From Boseongicola sp. (lineage in GTDB: Bacteria > Pseudomonadota > Alphaproteobacteria > Rhodobacterales > Rhodobacteraceae), in NCBI GenBank assembly GCA_028824715.1, contig JAPPCV010000113.1, positions 1-64,000 of the forward strand: a DNA stretch of 64,000 nucleotides, given 5' to 3'. A model generated the notes under the pieces. It saw nothing but the letters and a program-made list of their open reading frames with translations. It did no database searches and was not told the DNA's origin. Of this stretch, positions 38,417-48,015 are shown piece after piece. Numbering within the stretch: the first letter of the stretch is position 1; each line of letters starts with the position of its first letter. The position numbers were made by a program, and so were the translations under genes.

Positions 38417-39079
38417 ATGAGCCAAGCGATGCATGCAAGTCCCGGCCGCCTTGGACTGCTCATCATTCTTTCGTCGCCGTCTGGGGCAGGCAAGTCGACC
38501 CTGGCCCGGCGCCTGCTTGAGTGGGATGCAGAAATCCGGTTTTCGGTTTCTGCCACGACGCGGAAACCGCGAGCCGGCGAAACCGACGGCGTGGACTATT
38601 CCTTCCTGAGCGAAGACGAGTTCCAGCGCTTGGTCGAGGATGGTCAGATGCTGGAGCACGCGCGTGTCTTCAACAACCGCTACGGGTCTCCTCGCGGCCC
38701 CGTGGAGGAGGCGATGAATTCTGGCATTGACGTCCTGTTCGACATTGACTGGCAGGGCGCACAACAAATCGCGAGCTCTCAACTTTCACGATTCGTCCTG
38801 TCGATCTTTCTCCTGCCTCCGTCCATCGACGAACTCCGCAGCAGGCTAGAGAACCGCGGACAGGACAGCGCAGATGTCATCGCACAGCGGATGACGAACA
38901 GCTGGGACGAAATCAGCCACTGGTCCGACTATGACTATGTCTTGGTCAACAACGACCTCGACGCGACGGAAAGGCAACTCGAGAACATAGTCATGGCGGA
39001 GCGCCTGCGACGCGCGCAGCAACCGGGACTTGTCGATCACGTGTGTCGGCTTCAGACCGAATTCGAGGCACGGAAGTGA
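38417..39079 (+). CDS. gmk: guanylate kinase
   Basis: 220 aa. Phosphorylates GMP to GDP. P-loop [18 protein letters not shown] near residues 20-37; GMP-binding [20 protein letters not shown] and [23 protein letters not shown] 38417 follows GCGAGGCCTGAC; the frame is open slightly further upstream without a site. Stop overlaps the GTG of the next gene. Confidence 0.95.
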   Translation: MSQAMHASPGRLGLLIILSSPSGAGKSTLARRLLEWDAEIRFSVSATTRKPRAGETDGVDYSFLSEDEFQRLVEDGQMLEHARVFNNRYGSPRGPVEEAMNSGIDVLFDIDWQGAQQIASSQLSRFVLSIFLLPPSIDELRSRLENRGQDSADVIAQRMTNSWDEISHWSDYDYVLVNNDLDATERQLENIVMAERLRRAQQPGLVDHVCRLQTEFEARK

Positions 39080-39609
39080 CAGTTTACTCCCTTGGTGAAC
39101 GGCGTCCCTCCCTGCCGAGCGATGGCGACTTCTGGATCGCGCCGGATGCAAATGTCATCGGAGATGTGCGAATCGGCCGGAAGTGCTCGATCTGGTTCTC
39201 GGTAACTCTTCGGGGTGACAGCGAACCGATCGTGTTAGGTGCAGGTTCAAACGTTCAGGAAAGTACCGTGATCCATACCGATCCGGGATTTCCTTGCTCG
39301 ATCGGTGAAAACGTCACGATCGGGCACAAGGCAATGCTTCACGGCTGCACGATCAGGGGCAATGCCCTGGTGGGCATGGGCGCGACGATACTCAACGGCG
39401 CGGTGATTGGCACGAACTGTCTCATCGGAGCCGGGACGCTGGTCCCAGAGGGCAAGGAGATACCCGATGGGTCGCTTGTTCTTGGCATGCCGGGCAGGAT
39501 CGTGCGTCAGGTCGAGGAGCGCCACGTCGAGATGATCCGGGCGGCTGCCGAGCACTACCAGCTGCGCCAGCAGGAATACCGAGCCGGCCTGACCCTGCTA
39601 GACGGCTGA
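39076..39609 (+). CDS. gamma-class carbonic anhydrase family protein
   Basis: 177 aa from GTG. Left-handed beta-helix of hexapeptide repeats ([20 protein letters not shown]) with metal-ligand histidines in STVIHTDPG and [12 protein letters not shown]. YrdA/CaiE-like members; true carbonic anhydrase activity varies. The GTGA overlap with gmk shows translational coupling. Confidence 0.9.
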   Translation: MTVYSLGERRPSLPSDGDFWIAPDANVIGDVRIGRKCSIWFSVTLRGDSEPIVLGAGSNVQESTVIHTDPGFPCSIGENVTIGHKAMLHGCTIRGNALVGMGATILNGAVIGTNCLIGAGTLVPEGKEIPDGSLVLGMPGRIVRQVEERHVEMIRAAAEHYQLRQQEYRAGLTLLDG

Positions 39610-39857
39610 ATATCTAGGCCGGGAACCCGTAATGTTGGGCGCCAGTCCCCGGACCGGCAAGCTTGTGCGAAACCGACGCAGCCAGATGGCGACCTGGAAC
39701 TGGGGCAGGGGACCTGCCAACGTACCTTTGGCCGCGGGAGACTTGACCAGAAACAGCGGGTGAGGCTGTGCTGAGGCTCAGGGCAAGTGCATGCGGGGTG
39801 GCGGCTTCAACCCTGACGCCGCATGCGGTAACAGGGCAAGGCAGGCACAAACGGGTC

Positions 39858-40925
39858 ATGGACATGTGGGACAGCGTCGTCGAAGCGATTCCCATCCCCG
39901 GAATTCTGGTGGACCAGAATGGCCGCATCCGTGAATCCAATGCGGCCGCAAGGCGCCTCTTCTCGGACCAGATCAACGGACGCCACTATATTGCCGCATT
40001 GCGACAGCCATCGATTCTGGATGCGTTGGAAAAGGCGTTGGCGGCCGGCGAAGCGACCTCAGCGCAGTTTCTTGCCGCCGATGAACGCGGAGACGTCACG
40101 CTCGAAGCGACATGCACTCCGGTTGGCGAGACCGGACATGTGCTGGCTTGCTTCGAGGATCGCACCGCAATGGAGAAAGCGGGATTGATGCGGCGTGACT
40201 TCGTGGCGAATGTCAGCCACGAGCTTCGGACGCCATTGACAGCGCTCCTCGGATTCATCGAAACCCTGCGCGGGTCGGCACGCGACGATGCTACGGTGCG
40301 CGAAAGGTTCCTCGGAATCATGGAGCGAGAGGCCAGCCGGATGAATCGACTGGTTGGCGACCTCCTGTCATTGAGCAGGCTGGAAGCAGAAGAACGGTTG
40401 CGACCAACGGACCCGGTCCGGTTTCCCGCTGTCGTTCAGTCCGCCGTCCATGCGCTCGGGCCGTTGGCAGCCGAGCATGAAGTGCATGTGACGACTTCCG
40501 GTCTTGATGGCGAATTCACCGTGCTTGGCGATGCCGATCAATTGGCGCAGGTGGCGACGAACCTGGTCGAGAATGCAATCAAGCATTCGGGGCCGGGTGC
40601 CGCCGTGGACGTATCCGTGCAATCCACGGACGCCCATCCGATGATTCAGGGCGATGCAGCGCTCCTGATCGTGTCCGACACCGGTGCAGGCATCGACATG
40701 TTTCACGTTCCCCGGTTGACCGAGCGGTTCTACCGGGTCGATTCGCACCGGTCACGCGAGATGGGTGGCACGGGGCTCGGGCTTGCGATCGTGAAGCATA
40801 TCGTCAATCGGCACCGCGGGCGGCTCCGCATCGAGAGCGAGACGGGCAAGGGAAGTCGATTTTCGGTCGTCTTGCCACGCGGTGAGGCTCGCGCGCGTCA
40901 CGAAAATCCGGACGAATTGTCATAG
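39858..40925 (+). CDS. phoR: phosphate regulon sensor kinase PhoR (soluble form)
   Basis: 355 aa from ATG 39858; a GTG at 39768 with GAGG upstream is an alternative. No membrane segment, as in PhoR of many Rhodobacteraceae. PAS-like domain (VEAIPIPGILVDQNGRIRES), H-box FVANVSHELRTPLTALLGF, N-box NLVENAIKHS, G1 SDTGAGID, F-box RFYRVDSH, G2 GGTGLGLAIVKHIV. Phosphorylates PhoB (encoded 1.2 kb on). In relatives pstSCAB lies between phoR and phoU; here only a 439-base gap with a pstB relic remains. Confidence 0.92.
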   Translation: MDMWDSVVEAIPIPGILVDQNGRIRESNAAARRLFSDQINGRHYIAALRQPSILDALEKALAAGEATSAQFLAADERGDVTLEATCTPVGETGHVLACFEDRTAMEKAGLMRRDFVANVSHELRTPLTALLGFIETLRGSARDDATVRERFLGIMEREASRMNRLVGDLLSLSRLEAEERLRPTDPVRFPAVVQSAVHALGPLAAEHEVHVTTSGLDGEFTVLGDADQLAQVATNLVENAIKHSGPGAAVDVSVQSTDAHPMIQGDAALLIVSDTGAGIDMFHVPRLTERFYRVDSHRSREMGGTGLGLAIVKHIVNRHRGRLRIESETGKGSRFSVVLPRGEARARHENPDELS

Positions 40926-41153
40926 AACTTTTTGGGAAATGCAACATAAGGGACGGTCATCGGGCTGCGTTGTGCGGTCCAGGTTAGCCAAGGGAAGGCT
41001 CTAAATTGAACGCGAAAGCGACCGCTTCTGTCGCGGCGAGTCTGGCAACGCCATGGATTGCCGCTGATGCCCGAGACCGGGCACGGGTCACCGGTTCGCC
41101 GATGCCGTTGCCCTGTGTCTTGATGATTGCCAGGACATTCATTAGCCGCCCGG

Positions 41154-41363
41154 ATCGAGGGACTCGTCTGCGAGTTGAACCGAAGCTCTTGGGCCGCTAC
41201 CTTCACGCGCTTGATGCAGCACGTGGCCAGGGCAAGACAGGAACCGGCCCGCTTCGACCCCGGCGGCTCCGTGGAATTTGGCGAGACCGGAAAGATGTTC
41301 GCCGGCCCCGAATGCTCCTGGACGGGAAGCCGCGTCACTGGCCGCATTGGACAGGAATCTTGA
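41154..41363 (+). pseudogene. relic of the pstB 3' end upstream of phoU
   Basis: The translation from IEGLVCELNR to VTGRIGQES aligns without gaps with residues 201-266 of the intact PstB in this window; by hand count 29 of 66 positions are identical, including MQxxAR, GxxVEFGETGKMF and the terminal TGRIG. The switch His is replaced by Arg (TRLMQ for THSMQ). Upstream (from about 41060) ARDRARV and VLM in another frame may be further remnants of the ATPase core. It is broken and has no Walker motifs. 40926-41060 shows nothing else. Confidence 0.8.
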
Positions 41364-41364
41364 A

Positions 41365-42075
41365 ATGAACGAGCAACACATTGCCTCCGCCTTCGACCGT
41401 GATCTTGAAGCCATCCAAGGGATGTTGATGAAAATGGGCGGCCTGGTGGAGAGCGCGATCCTTGACAGCGCAAGATCGCTTGAAGTGCGTGACATCGAAC
41501 TGTCCAGACAGGTCAGGGAAGGGGACGCGGCAATTGACGGTCTTGAGGAACAGATCAACGACGAGGCGACCCGCATAATTGCGCTTCGGGCTCCCACGGC
41601 AAGCGATCTGAGAACCGTTTTGACGGTGATAAGAATCAGCGCCAATCTCGAGCGTTGCGGCGACCATGCGAAGAACCTTGCCAAGCGGACACAGGTGCTG
41701 GCGGAATCTCCTCGTGTCGCGGATGCGGATGTGTCGATCAAGCGAATTGCACGCGAGGTGCAGTTCATGCTCAAGGACGCTTTGGACGCTTTCATTCAGC
41801 GTGACTCTGATCTGGCAGAGCGAACCATCCTGCGCGACGAGGACGTGGATCAGCTTTACAATTCGATCTTTCGCGAACTCTTGACTTACATGATGGAGGA
41901 TCCACGCAACATCACGCCGTGCATGCATCTCCATTTCATCGCCAAGAACATGGAGAGAATGGGAGATCACGTGACAAACATCGCGGAGCAGGTGGTTTAC
42001 ATGGCCACCGGCAAGTTTCCCGATGATTCAAGACCGAAGAGGGATCGGACTCCCTTCATCAATGAAGGGGCCTAG
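41365..42075 (+). CDS. phoU: phosphate-specific transport regulator PhoU
   Basis: 236 aa, all-helical, two PhoU repeats with metal-binding motifs NLERCGDHAKNLAKRT and NMERMGDHVTNIAEQV. Links the Pst transporter state to PhoR and represses the regulon when phosphate is plentiful. ATG 41365 after AGGAATCTTGAA; the frame runs back into the pstB relic, whose stop is one base before this start. phoB follows after 3 bases. Confidence 0.95.
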   Translation: MNEQHIASAFDRDLEAIQGMLMKMGGLVESAILDSARSLEVRDIELSRQVREGDAAIDGLEEQINDEATRIIALRAPTASDLRTVLTVIRISANLERCGDHAKNLAKRTQVLAESPRVADADVSIKRIAREVQFMLKDALDAFIQRDSDLAERTILRDEDVDQLYNSIFRELLTYMMEDPRNITPCMHLHFIAKNMERMGDHVTNIAEQVVYMATGKFPDDSRPKRDRTPFINEGA

Positions 42076-42078
42076 GAA

Positions 42079-42768
42079 ATGCCAGCCAATCGGCCCAGCG
42101 TTCTGGTTGTAGAGGATGAGGCCGCCCAGCGCGAGGTCCTGGCGTACAATCTCCAGGCAGAAGGCTATGAAGTCGCCAGGGCGGAAAATGGCGACGATGC
42201 GCTCCTGCTGGTGGAAGAAGCTCCGCCGGACGTGATCATTCTCGATTGGATGCTCCCGGGAGTGTCGGGGATCGAGATCTGCCGCCGTCTGAAGTCGCGA
42301 ACCGAAACGCGGAGCATTCCGGTCATCATGCTTTCCGCGCGTTCCGAAGAAGGAGATCGCGTGCGGGGTTTGGAGACCGGCGCGGACGATTATGTCGTCA
42401 AGCCGTATTCGGTTGTCGAACTCATGGCGCGGGTCAGGACACAGTTGCGCCGCATTCGTCCGACGACCGTCGGCATGCGGCTGGAATTCGAGGACATCGT
42501 GCTGGATTCCGAGACTCACAAGGTCACGCGGAACAGCAAGCCGATCAAGCTCGGCCCGACCGAGTTCCGTTTGCTGGCGACGTTCATGGACAAGCCGGGC
42601 CGGGTCTGGTCGCGGGAGCAACTGCTTGATCGCGTGTGGGGTCGGGACATCTACGTGGATACGCGTACGGTCGATGTTCACGTTGGCCGGCTTCGGAAGG
42701 CGCTGTGCACGCATGGTGGGTCCAATCCGGTCCGCACCGTGCGCAGCGCGGGGTATGCATTGGGCTGA
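42079..42768 (+). CDS. phoB: phosphate regulon response regulator PhoB
   Basis: 229 aa. Receiver domain with phospho-acceptor Asp56 (VIILDWMLPG) and Lys in DDYVVKPYS; OmpR-type winged helix at the C-terminus (GPTEFRLLATFMDKPGRVWS, YVDTRTVDVHVGRLRKAL). Binds Pho boxes such as that before pstS. Directly downstream of phoU. Confidence 0.96.
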   Translation: MPANRPSVLVVEDEAAQREVLAYNLQAEGYEVARAENGDDALLLVEEAPPDVIILDWMLPGVSGIEICRRLKSRTETRSIPVIMLSARSEEGDRVRGLETGADDYVVKPYSVVELMARVRTQLRRIRPTTVGMRLEFEDIVLDSETHKVTRNSKPIKLGPTEFRLLATFMDKPGRVWSREQLLDRVWGRDIYVDTRTVDVHVGRLRKALCTHGGSNPVRTVRSAGYALG

Positions 42769-43294
42769 GACATTTGTCGCATAAGGCGCATTATGTTAAA
42801 AATATTCCGTCCTGTGCATGTTTTCAATCCGGCGATCGATACTTTGGATCATCTCAAAGGTCATCGAAGAGCGTATATTTCTTCGACAATACAAAAAGTT
42901 ATACGTCAAAGCTGCTTCAAGATGTCAGCGGACAGACCTGAGGAAGGAGGCTCAACGAAACAAGCGCGGATGTGGACGCGTTTCGTCTTCCTTTGGCGGA
43001 GCCGCACGAGGCTTGATGATGGGATGGCCTTGGACGAGCCGCTAGGTGACCTCTGGCAACACCTACTGATCGGCTGCGGTGAATTTGGTGAATTTACGGT
43101 ACTTTCAGCCGGTTGGAATCAGATGCGCGTCGGTGTCAATTTGCCCGGTTTCTCCAATCGTCAAATTGCGGCCACTCCGTTGAACGACTGTACCCTCGGA
43201 GTGCCCATCGAACTCGTACGGGCTGGACACCCGGACGTCACCGACTTCACTTTGATGGAAGCTGGGGAATTGGGAGACCCGAAGTCTCCTTGTA
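42769..43294. other. intergenic, partly AT-rich, no supported gene
   Basis: About 525 bases. The first 150 are more AT-rich than the surroundings. A plus-strand frame from 42793 runs into the MITE-like copy but has no recognisable domain and ends in repeat sequence, so I do not call it. Confidence 0.4.
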
Positions 43295-43441
43295 GGAGAG
43301 CACCGCAAAGTGCGGGGGCAGTTGCTGAGTTTGGTCCGTGATGGCACGTTTGGGTCATGGCCGCGTCACAGGGCATCGTATGAAAGCAACCCCTGAAACC
43401 AGCATGGCCGCTTAACTGCCCCACACTTTGGGGTGCTCTCC
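43295..43441. repeat. MITE-like element, copy 1
   Basis: 147 bases bounded by imperfect terminal inverted repeats of about 28 bases (GGAGAGCACCGCAAAGTGCG at the left; the right end reads CTTTGGGGTGCTCTCC). No coding capacity. Nearly the same as copy 2 when that is reverse-complemented, including the core GTGATGGCACG and GGGTCATGGCCGCGTCACAG. No target duplication is evident. Confidence 0.88.
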
Positions 43442-43548
43442 CTTTCGGAATCTCGTCCGACATCGGATCCCAGGCGCGGAGCCGCATTCCGGGCGAAGAC
43501 GACCTTGAGCTGGGCGCGACGCTGGAACGCATCGGTCCAGGGACGGCC

Positions 43549-44586
43549 TCAATCGTTCAGACTGTCTTCGATCTGTCCGATCGATAGCAGGATGTCGTCG
43601 AAGTCAGGTGCATCACCGAAGATCATCGCGCGAGTATTGCCGTAGTCGCGGGCCAATCTGTCGATCATGCCTCCAACGGGTCGAAGGGAGAACGTGCCCG
43701 GCGAGGCAGTCGCAAGATCGAAATCGGGTCGGTTGAAGAACGTTCGTGCATGCTGGACGCAATCCGCTCCGAGTGCCAGATCTGCAACCGCGGCAGAGCC
43801 AATCTCGGATCCAAAGAGCGAATGCAAGTCGTAGTAGTGTCGCGAAATCCGTTGACCATCCTGGCGCAGTTCGCCACGCCGCTCGAACCAGCTGCGCAAC
43901 CCGTGGACTATCACGATCTTGTCCCAGAAGGTCCGCACCGCATGGATTGTCGTGACATCCGGCACGCTCAGATCGAGTGCTTCGAGGTCAGCGTCGACAT
44001 ATGGAGCGATCGCGACAGGCAGATTCGGATCGAGTGCGGATCTCGCCCCCGACTCGATCTTGACGGCGGCCTGAACATATCCGGTATCGGATGCATCCAC
44101 GCGCGGGTACCAGACAAGCAGCGTCTGACAGCTTGGATCGCTATCGTCGATTTCCACTTGGCCTGCCACGCCCGTGTCGGCCTCCATGGCGTCAGAGACG
44201 GCCGCAAGGAGCTCGGTGGTGATGAAGCGGCTGCAATCAGAGGCAATCGCGTTCAGCGTCGCCTTACGCTTCTTGCTGGAAAGAGCAGCGATTTCAGCCG
44301 TGCTTCCGGGATGACCGAGATCATTCCGGAAGACCGTGACATCAGTATCTTCCGAAAACCTGTTGATGAGGCCATGGGCCTTTGACAGCGACGTGCCGCC
44401 CTTGAACAGAAGACGCGGGCCGCCCTTCGGAAGGCGGTGGCAAAGAGTGTTCAGCGTCCAGCACACCCAAAAGTCCTTCTCGATGTTGATCAGTGGGGCG
44501 CCGAGTCGCCGGGCCGTCGTGAGAAAGAGATCCGTGCGGTCGGCCGGCCCTGCACGGATGAAATCAATGTACGCGTCTGTGTTCAC
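43549..44586 (-). CDS. abiEii: AbiEii-type nucleotidyltransferase toxin
   Basis: 345 aa. Nucleotidyltransferase core LLFKGGTSLSKAHGLINRFS with SEDTDVTVF at residues 78-86, preceded by EKDFWVCWTLNTL, and the mid-protein AVRTFWDKIVIVHGL with RHYYDLHSL as in AbiEii. Type IV abortive-infection toxins of this kind block growth, in studied cases by modifying tRNA acceptor ends. Starts with an ATGA overlap after the antitoxin. Bracketed by two MITE-like copies. Confidence 0.9.
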   Translation of the reverse strand: MNTDAYIDFIRAGPADRTDLFLTTARRLGAPLINIEKDFWVCWTLNTLCHRLPKGGPRLLFKGGTSLSKAHGLINRFSEDTDVTVFRNDLGHPGSTAEIAALSSKKRKATLNAIASDCSRFITTELLAAVSDAMEADTGVAGQVEIDDSDPSCQTLLVWYPRVDASDTGYVQAAVKIESGARSALDPNLPVAIAPYVDADLEALDLSVPDVTTIHAVRTFWDKIVIVHGLRSWFERRGELRQDGQRISRHYYDLHSLFGSEIGSAAVADLALGADCVQHARTFFNRPDFDLATASPGTFSLRPVGGMIDRLARDYGNTRAMIFGDAPDFDDILLSIGQIEDSLND

Positions 44587-45242
44587 GTGTTTCTCTCCGC
44601 ACCTGCGGACATGACCGGTTTGCGCAGAATTTCCTGCATCCAGATTGGCATGGCCGAAAGGCCGATGCGAAGGTCTTCGGTGAGTTTTGGCCCGTTCTTC
44701 TTGTCTGTCAGCAGCTTTCGAATGGTTCGATCGACCTTTGCGCGTTCGGTTTCGCTTTGCATGGCATCTTGGACCCAGCGCAGAGCCTGAATAAGATACA
44801 TGCCGGGACGCCCTGCCCAGTAAAGACGGCTAGGCGCAGCATGCTTGAAGACAATTCTTTGGTTGCCCAGCCTGATGGGTTTCAGACGGGCGTCGACCAG
44901 GATTTCGATCTTGGCTGGAACGGCGTTTGTCATTCCGAGAGTGTTGGCGGCGGTCATTCCGTCTACGACAAAGCGAGCCTTGTCACGCCGCGCAACAGCT
45001 TCGATGACAGCGCGATAGTCTGGTGCCGACGGTTTCCCGGTCAACTTGTTGAGTCTCGGTTTGTCGTAGAGGCCACGTTCGATACGGCGGAGCTCGCCTG
45101 AATTGGCCAGTCGCTGGAGTGCCTTGTCGACAGCCGCACGCGAACCGACGTCCGAAAAATCTCCCGGGGTCCAAACCTTGGTTGGTTCGGCACTGATTCG
45201 ATCAAGGATCCGAGTGGGCAGAGTTGTTGCGCTGTCTGTCAT
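44583..45242 (-). CDS. AbiEi-type antitoxin / DUF6088 protein
   Basis: 219 aa. N-terminal winged helix (VWTPGDFSDVGSRAAVDKAL, RLANSGELRRIERGLYDKPR) and a C-terminal domain of the DUF6088/AbiEi type. Expected to neutralise the nucleotidyltransferase and repress its own promoter. Repeats of TGTCCGAA flank its start. First gene of the pair. Confidence 0.85.
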   Translation of the reverse strand: MTDSATTLPTRILDRISAEPTKVWTPGDFSDVGSRAAVDKALQRLANSGELRRIERGLYDKPRLNKLTGKPSAPDYRAVIEAVARRDKARFVVDGMTAANTLGMTNAVPAKIEILVDARLKPIRLGNQRIVFKHAAPSRLYWAGRPGMYLIQALRWVQDAMQSETERAKVDRTIRKLLTDKKNGPKLTEDLRIGLSAMPIWMQEILRKPVMSAGAERNT

Positions 45243-45305
45243 GTCCGAAGTTTACATCATATTTCGGACATAGGCCAGTACGAAATGTATTACCTGTCCG
45301 AAATT
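45241..45305 (-). promoter_or_regulatory. operator/promoter of the AbiE pair
   Basis: ATGTCCGAA (45241-45249) and TTTCGGACAT (45262-45271) form an inverted repeat; a third TGTCCGAAAT lies at 45295-45304. On the minus strand a TATGAT -10-like hexamer falls between the first two arms. This fits autoregulation by the winged-helix antitoxin. The -35 element is weak. Confidence 0.6.
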
Positions 45306-45316
45306 TGCTGCATATT

Positions 45317-45462
45317 GGAGAGCACCGCAAAGTGTGGGGCAGTTAAGCAGCCACGCTGGATCCAGGAGCTGCTTTCATGCGAAGTCCTGTGACGCGGCCA
45401 TGACCCAAGCGTGCCATCACAGACCAAATTCAGCAACTGCCCCACACTTTGCGGTGCTCTCC
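45317..45462. repeat. MITE-like element, copy 2
   Basis: 146 bases, inverted relative to copy 1, with terminal repeats GGAGAGCACCGCAAAGTGTG ... CACTTTGCGGTGCTCTCC that extend by two more bases (TT/AA) outside. The ends are better matched than in copy 1. It lies just upstream of the AbiE operator. Confidence 0.88.
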
Positions 45463-45511
45463 AAGATGCGGGACGAAGCGGCCATGCTCCGCAGCGGCTC
45501 CAATGACTGCT

Positions 45512-45619
45512 TCAGGCAACACCCAATGTCGCCTTGCGTTCTTCAATTGCGTCACTGATCATCTTGACGAGTCTTGGATCGTCGCACTCCTCCATTGAAC
45601 GGGCCATGGCGTGTCTCAT
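45512..45619 (-). CDS. possible 35-aa ORF
   Basis: Minus-strand ATG 45619 to TGA 45512, reading MRHAMARSMEECDDPRLVKM then ISDAIEERKATLGVA, helical and acidic, with GGGGACC upstream. May be a small protein or the end of a gene. Unrecognised. The rest of 45463-45879 holds no gene I can support. Confidence 0.25.
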   Translation of the reverse strand: MRHAMARSMEECDDPRLVKMISDAIEERKATLGVA

Positions 45620-45879
45620 CTTGGTCCCCGTCCCTTAATGCAGCTTGTCGGGATCCTCAGTGTCAACTCCAGGATAGGACCCGAGATTGACCAAATGTGC
45701 GCAAGGCAGAATAAGGCAGGAGTTCCTTCAATCTGGTGGTGAAAGGTCGAAGCGGCTCCGCCGTCATTTCAACAATTCGTGGATCACGTCCCGTGAGCGT
45801 GGCGTGCTCAAAGACGCCACGCAAGTCCGCTCGAAGCCGCCTTGCCGGGCGGAACCGTCAAATGTGGCAGGGCTTTCCG

Positions 45880-46794
45880 TCAAGCGTCAGGATCGTCGGC
45901 ATGCGTCGCAGGTTCCTGCACCACCTGGGCAGCCTTCGCGACTTCGGCCGCGAAATCCTCTTCCTTCCTCTCGATGCCTTCACCAACTTCGAGGCGAACG
46001 AAGCCCGTCACCTCGATTCCGGCCGCTTCCGCCGCCTTGCCAACCGTCAGGTCTGGATTCACGACGAATTCCTGGTTCAGGAGCGTCGATTCGGCAATGA
46101 ACTTCCTCATCCGTCCCTCGATCATCTTCTCGACAACCGCTTCGGGCTTCCCGCTTTCGCGCGCAATTTCCATCTGGATGTCGCGCTCCTTCGCGACAAC
46201 CGAGGCATCCAGAGCGGCCTCGTCAAGCGCCACGGGATTGATGGCCGCCACGTGCATTGCAATCTGCCGCGGAAGTTCCGGGTCCGCACCCGAATACGCC
46301 ACCAGGACACCGATCTTGCCCATGCCTTTCGCCACGGCGTTGTGGACGTATGATGCAACCCGATCGCCGTCCATGCTGGCCATCCTGCGAAGCTGGATGT
46401 TCTCCCCGATCTTGGCCACGGCATCGGTGATCACTTCCGAGGCAGGCTTTCCGCCCAAGTCCGCGGACTTCAACGCTTCGACGCTGTCGACGGCGAGAGC
46501 AGCCGTGGCCAGGTCCGTGACCATCGACTGGAAATCCTCGTTCTTGGGGACGAAGTCGGTTTCAGAATTCACCTCTACGACAACGCCCCTGCCCCCGTCT
46601 GTCCTGACAGCAACGAGGCCTTCGGCAGCTGTGCGACCCGACTTCTTGTCTGCTTTCGCCAGCCCCTTCGTTCGCAGCCAATCCGCGGCGGCCACCATGT
46701 CGCCGTCGGTTTCCGTCAGCGCCTTCTTGGCATCCATCATGCCCGCCCCGGTTGCGTCGCGAAGCTCCTTCACAAGTGCTGCAGTGATTGACAT
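45880..46794 (-). CDS. tsf: elongation factor Ts
   Basis: 304 aa. Nucleotide exchange factor for EF-Tu. N-terminal UBA-like domain [20 protein letters not shown], then the core with [20 protein letters not shown], as in the family. ATG 46794 follows CAAGGAGAGCCAG. 69 bases downstream of rpsB, the usual bacterial order. Confidence 0.97.
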   Translation of the reverse strand: MSITAALVKELRDATGAGMMDAKKALTETDGDMVAAADWLRTKGLAKADKKSGRTAAEGLVAVRTDGGRGVVVEVNSETDFVPKNEDFQSMVTDLATAALAVDSVEALKSADLGGKPASEVITDAVAKIGENIQLRRMASMDGDRVASYVHNAVAKGMGKIGVLVAYSGADPELPRQIAMHVAAINPVALDEAALDASVVAKERDIQMEIARESGKPEAVVEKMIEGRMRKFIAESTLLNQEFVVNPDLTVGKAAEAAGIEVTGFVRLEVGEGIERKEEDFAAEVAKAAQVVQEPATHADDPDA

Positions 46795-46863
46795 CTGGCT
46801 CTCCTTGATCGCCTGTCCCGGCACGACTCCCCGTACCCTGATTTCCGTCTGCCTGATTCGGCT

Positions 46864-48015
46864 TCAGCCAGCCTCTTCGATGTCGGCAAGCTTCTTCGGC
46901 GCCGCTGTCCATTTGGCTTCGGGCTTGTCTGTCCCGGCCGCCGCAGTCTTCGCGGACGGATCCGTTCTGGCAATTGCATCCTGAGCTGCGGTCGCCGCAG
47001 CATCGGCGGTCTCAGCTGACGCCATTCCCTCAACTGCACCAGCTTCTCTTTCCGGTGTTCCTTCCCCGGCATCTGCACCGCTCACCGCCTCCTGCTCCGG
47101 TGGCTCTTGGGCAGGCGCATCGGTGGCTGCGGGTCCCCCATTCTCGGCCGAAGGCCCCTCCTTGTCACTCGCGGCGTCGTCTGCCTTTGCACCTCCCGTC
47201 TGCGCAGCCTCGACGACTGACACGGCGTCCGGCGCATCTTTGGTCGAGGGCGCGCTGGCCCCTGCTTCGAGAGCCGGCTCCTCCACCGCCGATTCAATTT
47301 CGCCCAGGTCGATTCCGGCAGCGCCAAGCTGGGCACTCATGCCGTCAAGTGCGGCGCGGCTCACGAGATCGCAATAGAGCGCCACCGCCCGCGAGGCGTC
47401 GTCATTGCCAGGAACGATGTAGTCAATGCCATCCGGCTTGCAATTGGTGTCAACGACGGCAACGACCGGAATGCCAAGCTTTCTTGCCTCGGCGACCGCA
47501 AGGTCTTCCTTGTTCACGTCGATCACAAAGAGAAGATCCGGAACGCCGCCCATTTCACGGATTCCGCCAAGCGACGCCTGAAGCTTCGATTGCTCGCGCT
47601 CGATGCCGAGGCGTTCCTTCTTTGTCAGGCCCTCCGCCCCGTCGGCCATCTGCTCGTCAATCTCGTTCAGACGCTTGATCGACTGCGAAACCGTTTTCCA
47701 GTTGGTCAGCGTGCCGCCAAGCCAGCGGTGGTTCATGTAGTACTGCGCGCATTTCTCGGCCGCCTCAGCAATTGGCTTCTGCGCCTGCCGTTTCGTGCCA
47801 ACAAAGAGAATGCGACCGTTCTTCGCTACGGTATCTCGGACAACGTTCAACGCCGCGTCCAGCATGGGCACCGTCTGGGTCAGGTCGATGATGTGGATGC
47901 CGTTGCGTTCACCATAGATGAACTCCCCCATGCGCGGGTTCCACCGCTGTGTCTGGTGACCGAAGTGCACGCCAGCTTCCAGAAGCTGGCGCATCGTGAA
48001 TTCAGGGAGCGCCAT
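46864..48015 (-). CDS. rpsB: 30S ribosomal protein S2 with long acidic C-terminal extension
   Basis: 383 aa; ordinary S2 is about 240-260. The core (residues 1-240) is canonical: [65 protein letters not shown]. Residues 241-383 are a low-complexity Ala/Glu/Asp/Pro-rich tail ending [15 protein letters not shown] 48015 follows GGAAAGGAAACTGAC. First gene of rpsB-tsf. Confidence 0.96.
   Translation of the reverse strand: MALPEFTMRQLLEAGVHFGHQTQRWNPRMGEFIYGERNGIHIIDLTQTVPMLDAALNVVRDTVAKNGRILFVGTKRQAQKPIAEAAEKCAQYYMNHRWLGGTLTNWKTVSQSIKRLNEIDEQMADGAEGLTKKERLGIEREQSKLQASLGGIREMGGVPDLLFVIDVNKEDLAVAEARKLGIPVVAVVDTNCKPDGIDYIVPGNDDASRAVALYCDLVSRAALDGMSAQLGAAGIDLGEIESAVEEPALEAGASAPSTKDAPDAVSVVEAAQTGGAKADDAASDKEGPSAENGGPAATDAPAQEPPEQEAVSGADAGEGTPEREAGAVEGMASAETADAAATAAQDAIARTDPSAKTAAAGTDKPEAKWTAAPKKLADIEEAG

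Noticed and set aside
42793..43341. 182-codon plus-strand frame after phoB
   Set aside because: Runs into the MITE-like repeat and has no recognisable domain or ribosome site.
43295..45462. Target-site duplication around the MITE-bracketed module
   Set aside because: Flanks of each copy and of the whole unit were compared by eye; no matching 2-9 base direct repeat was found.
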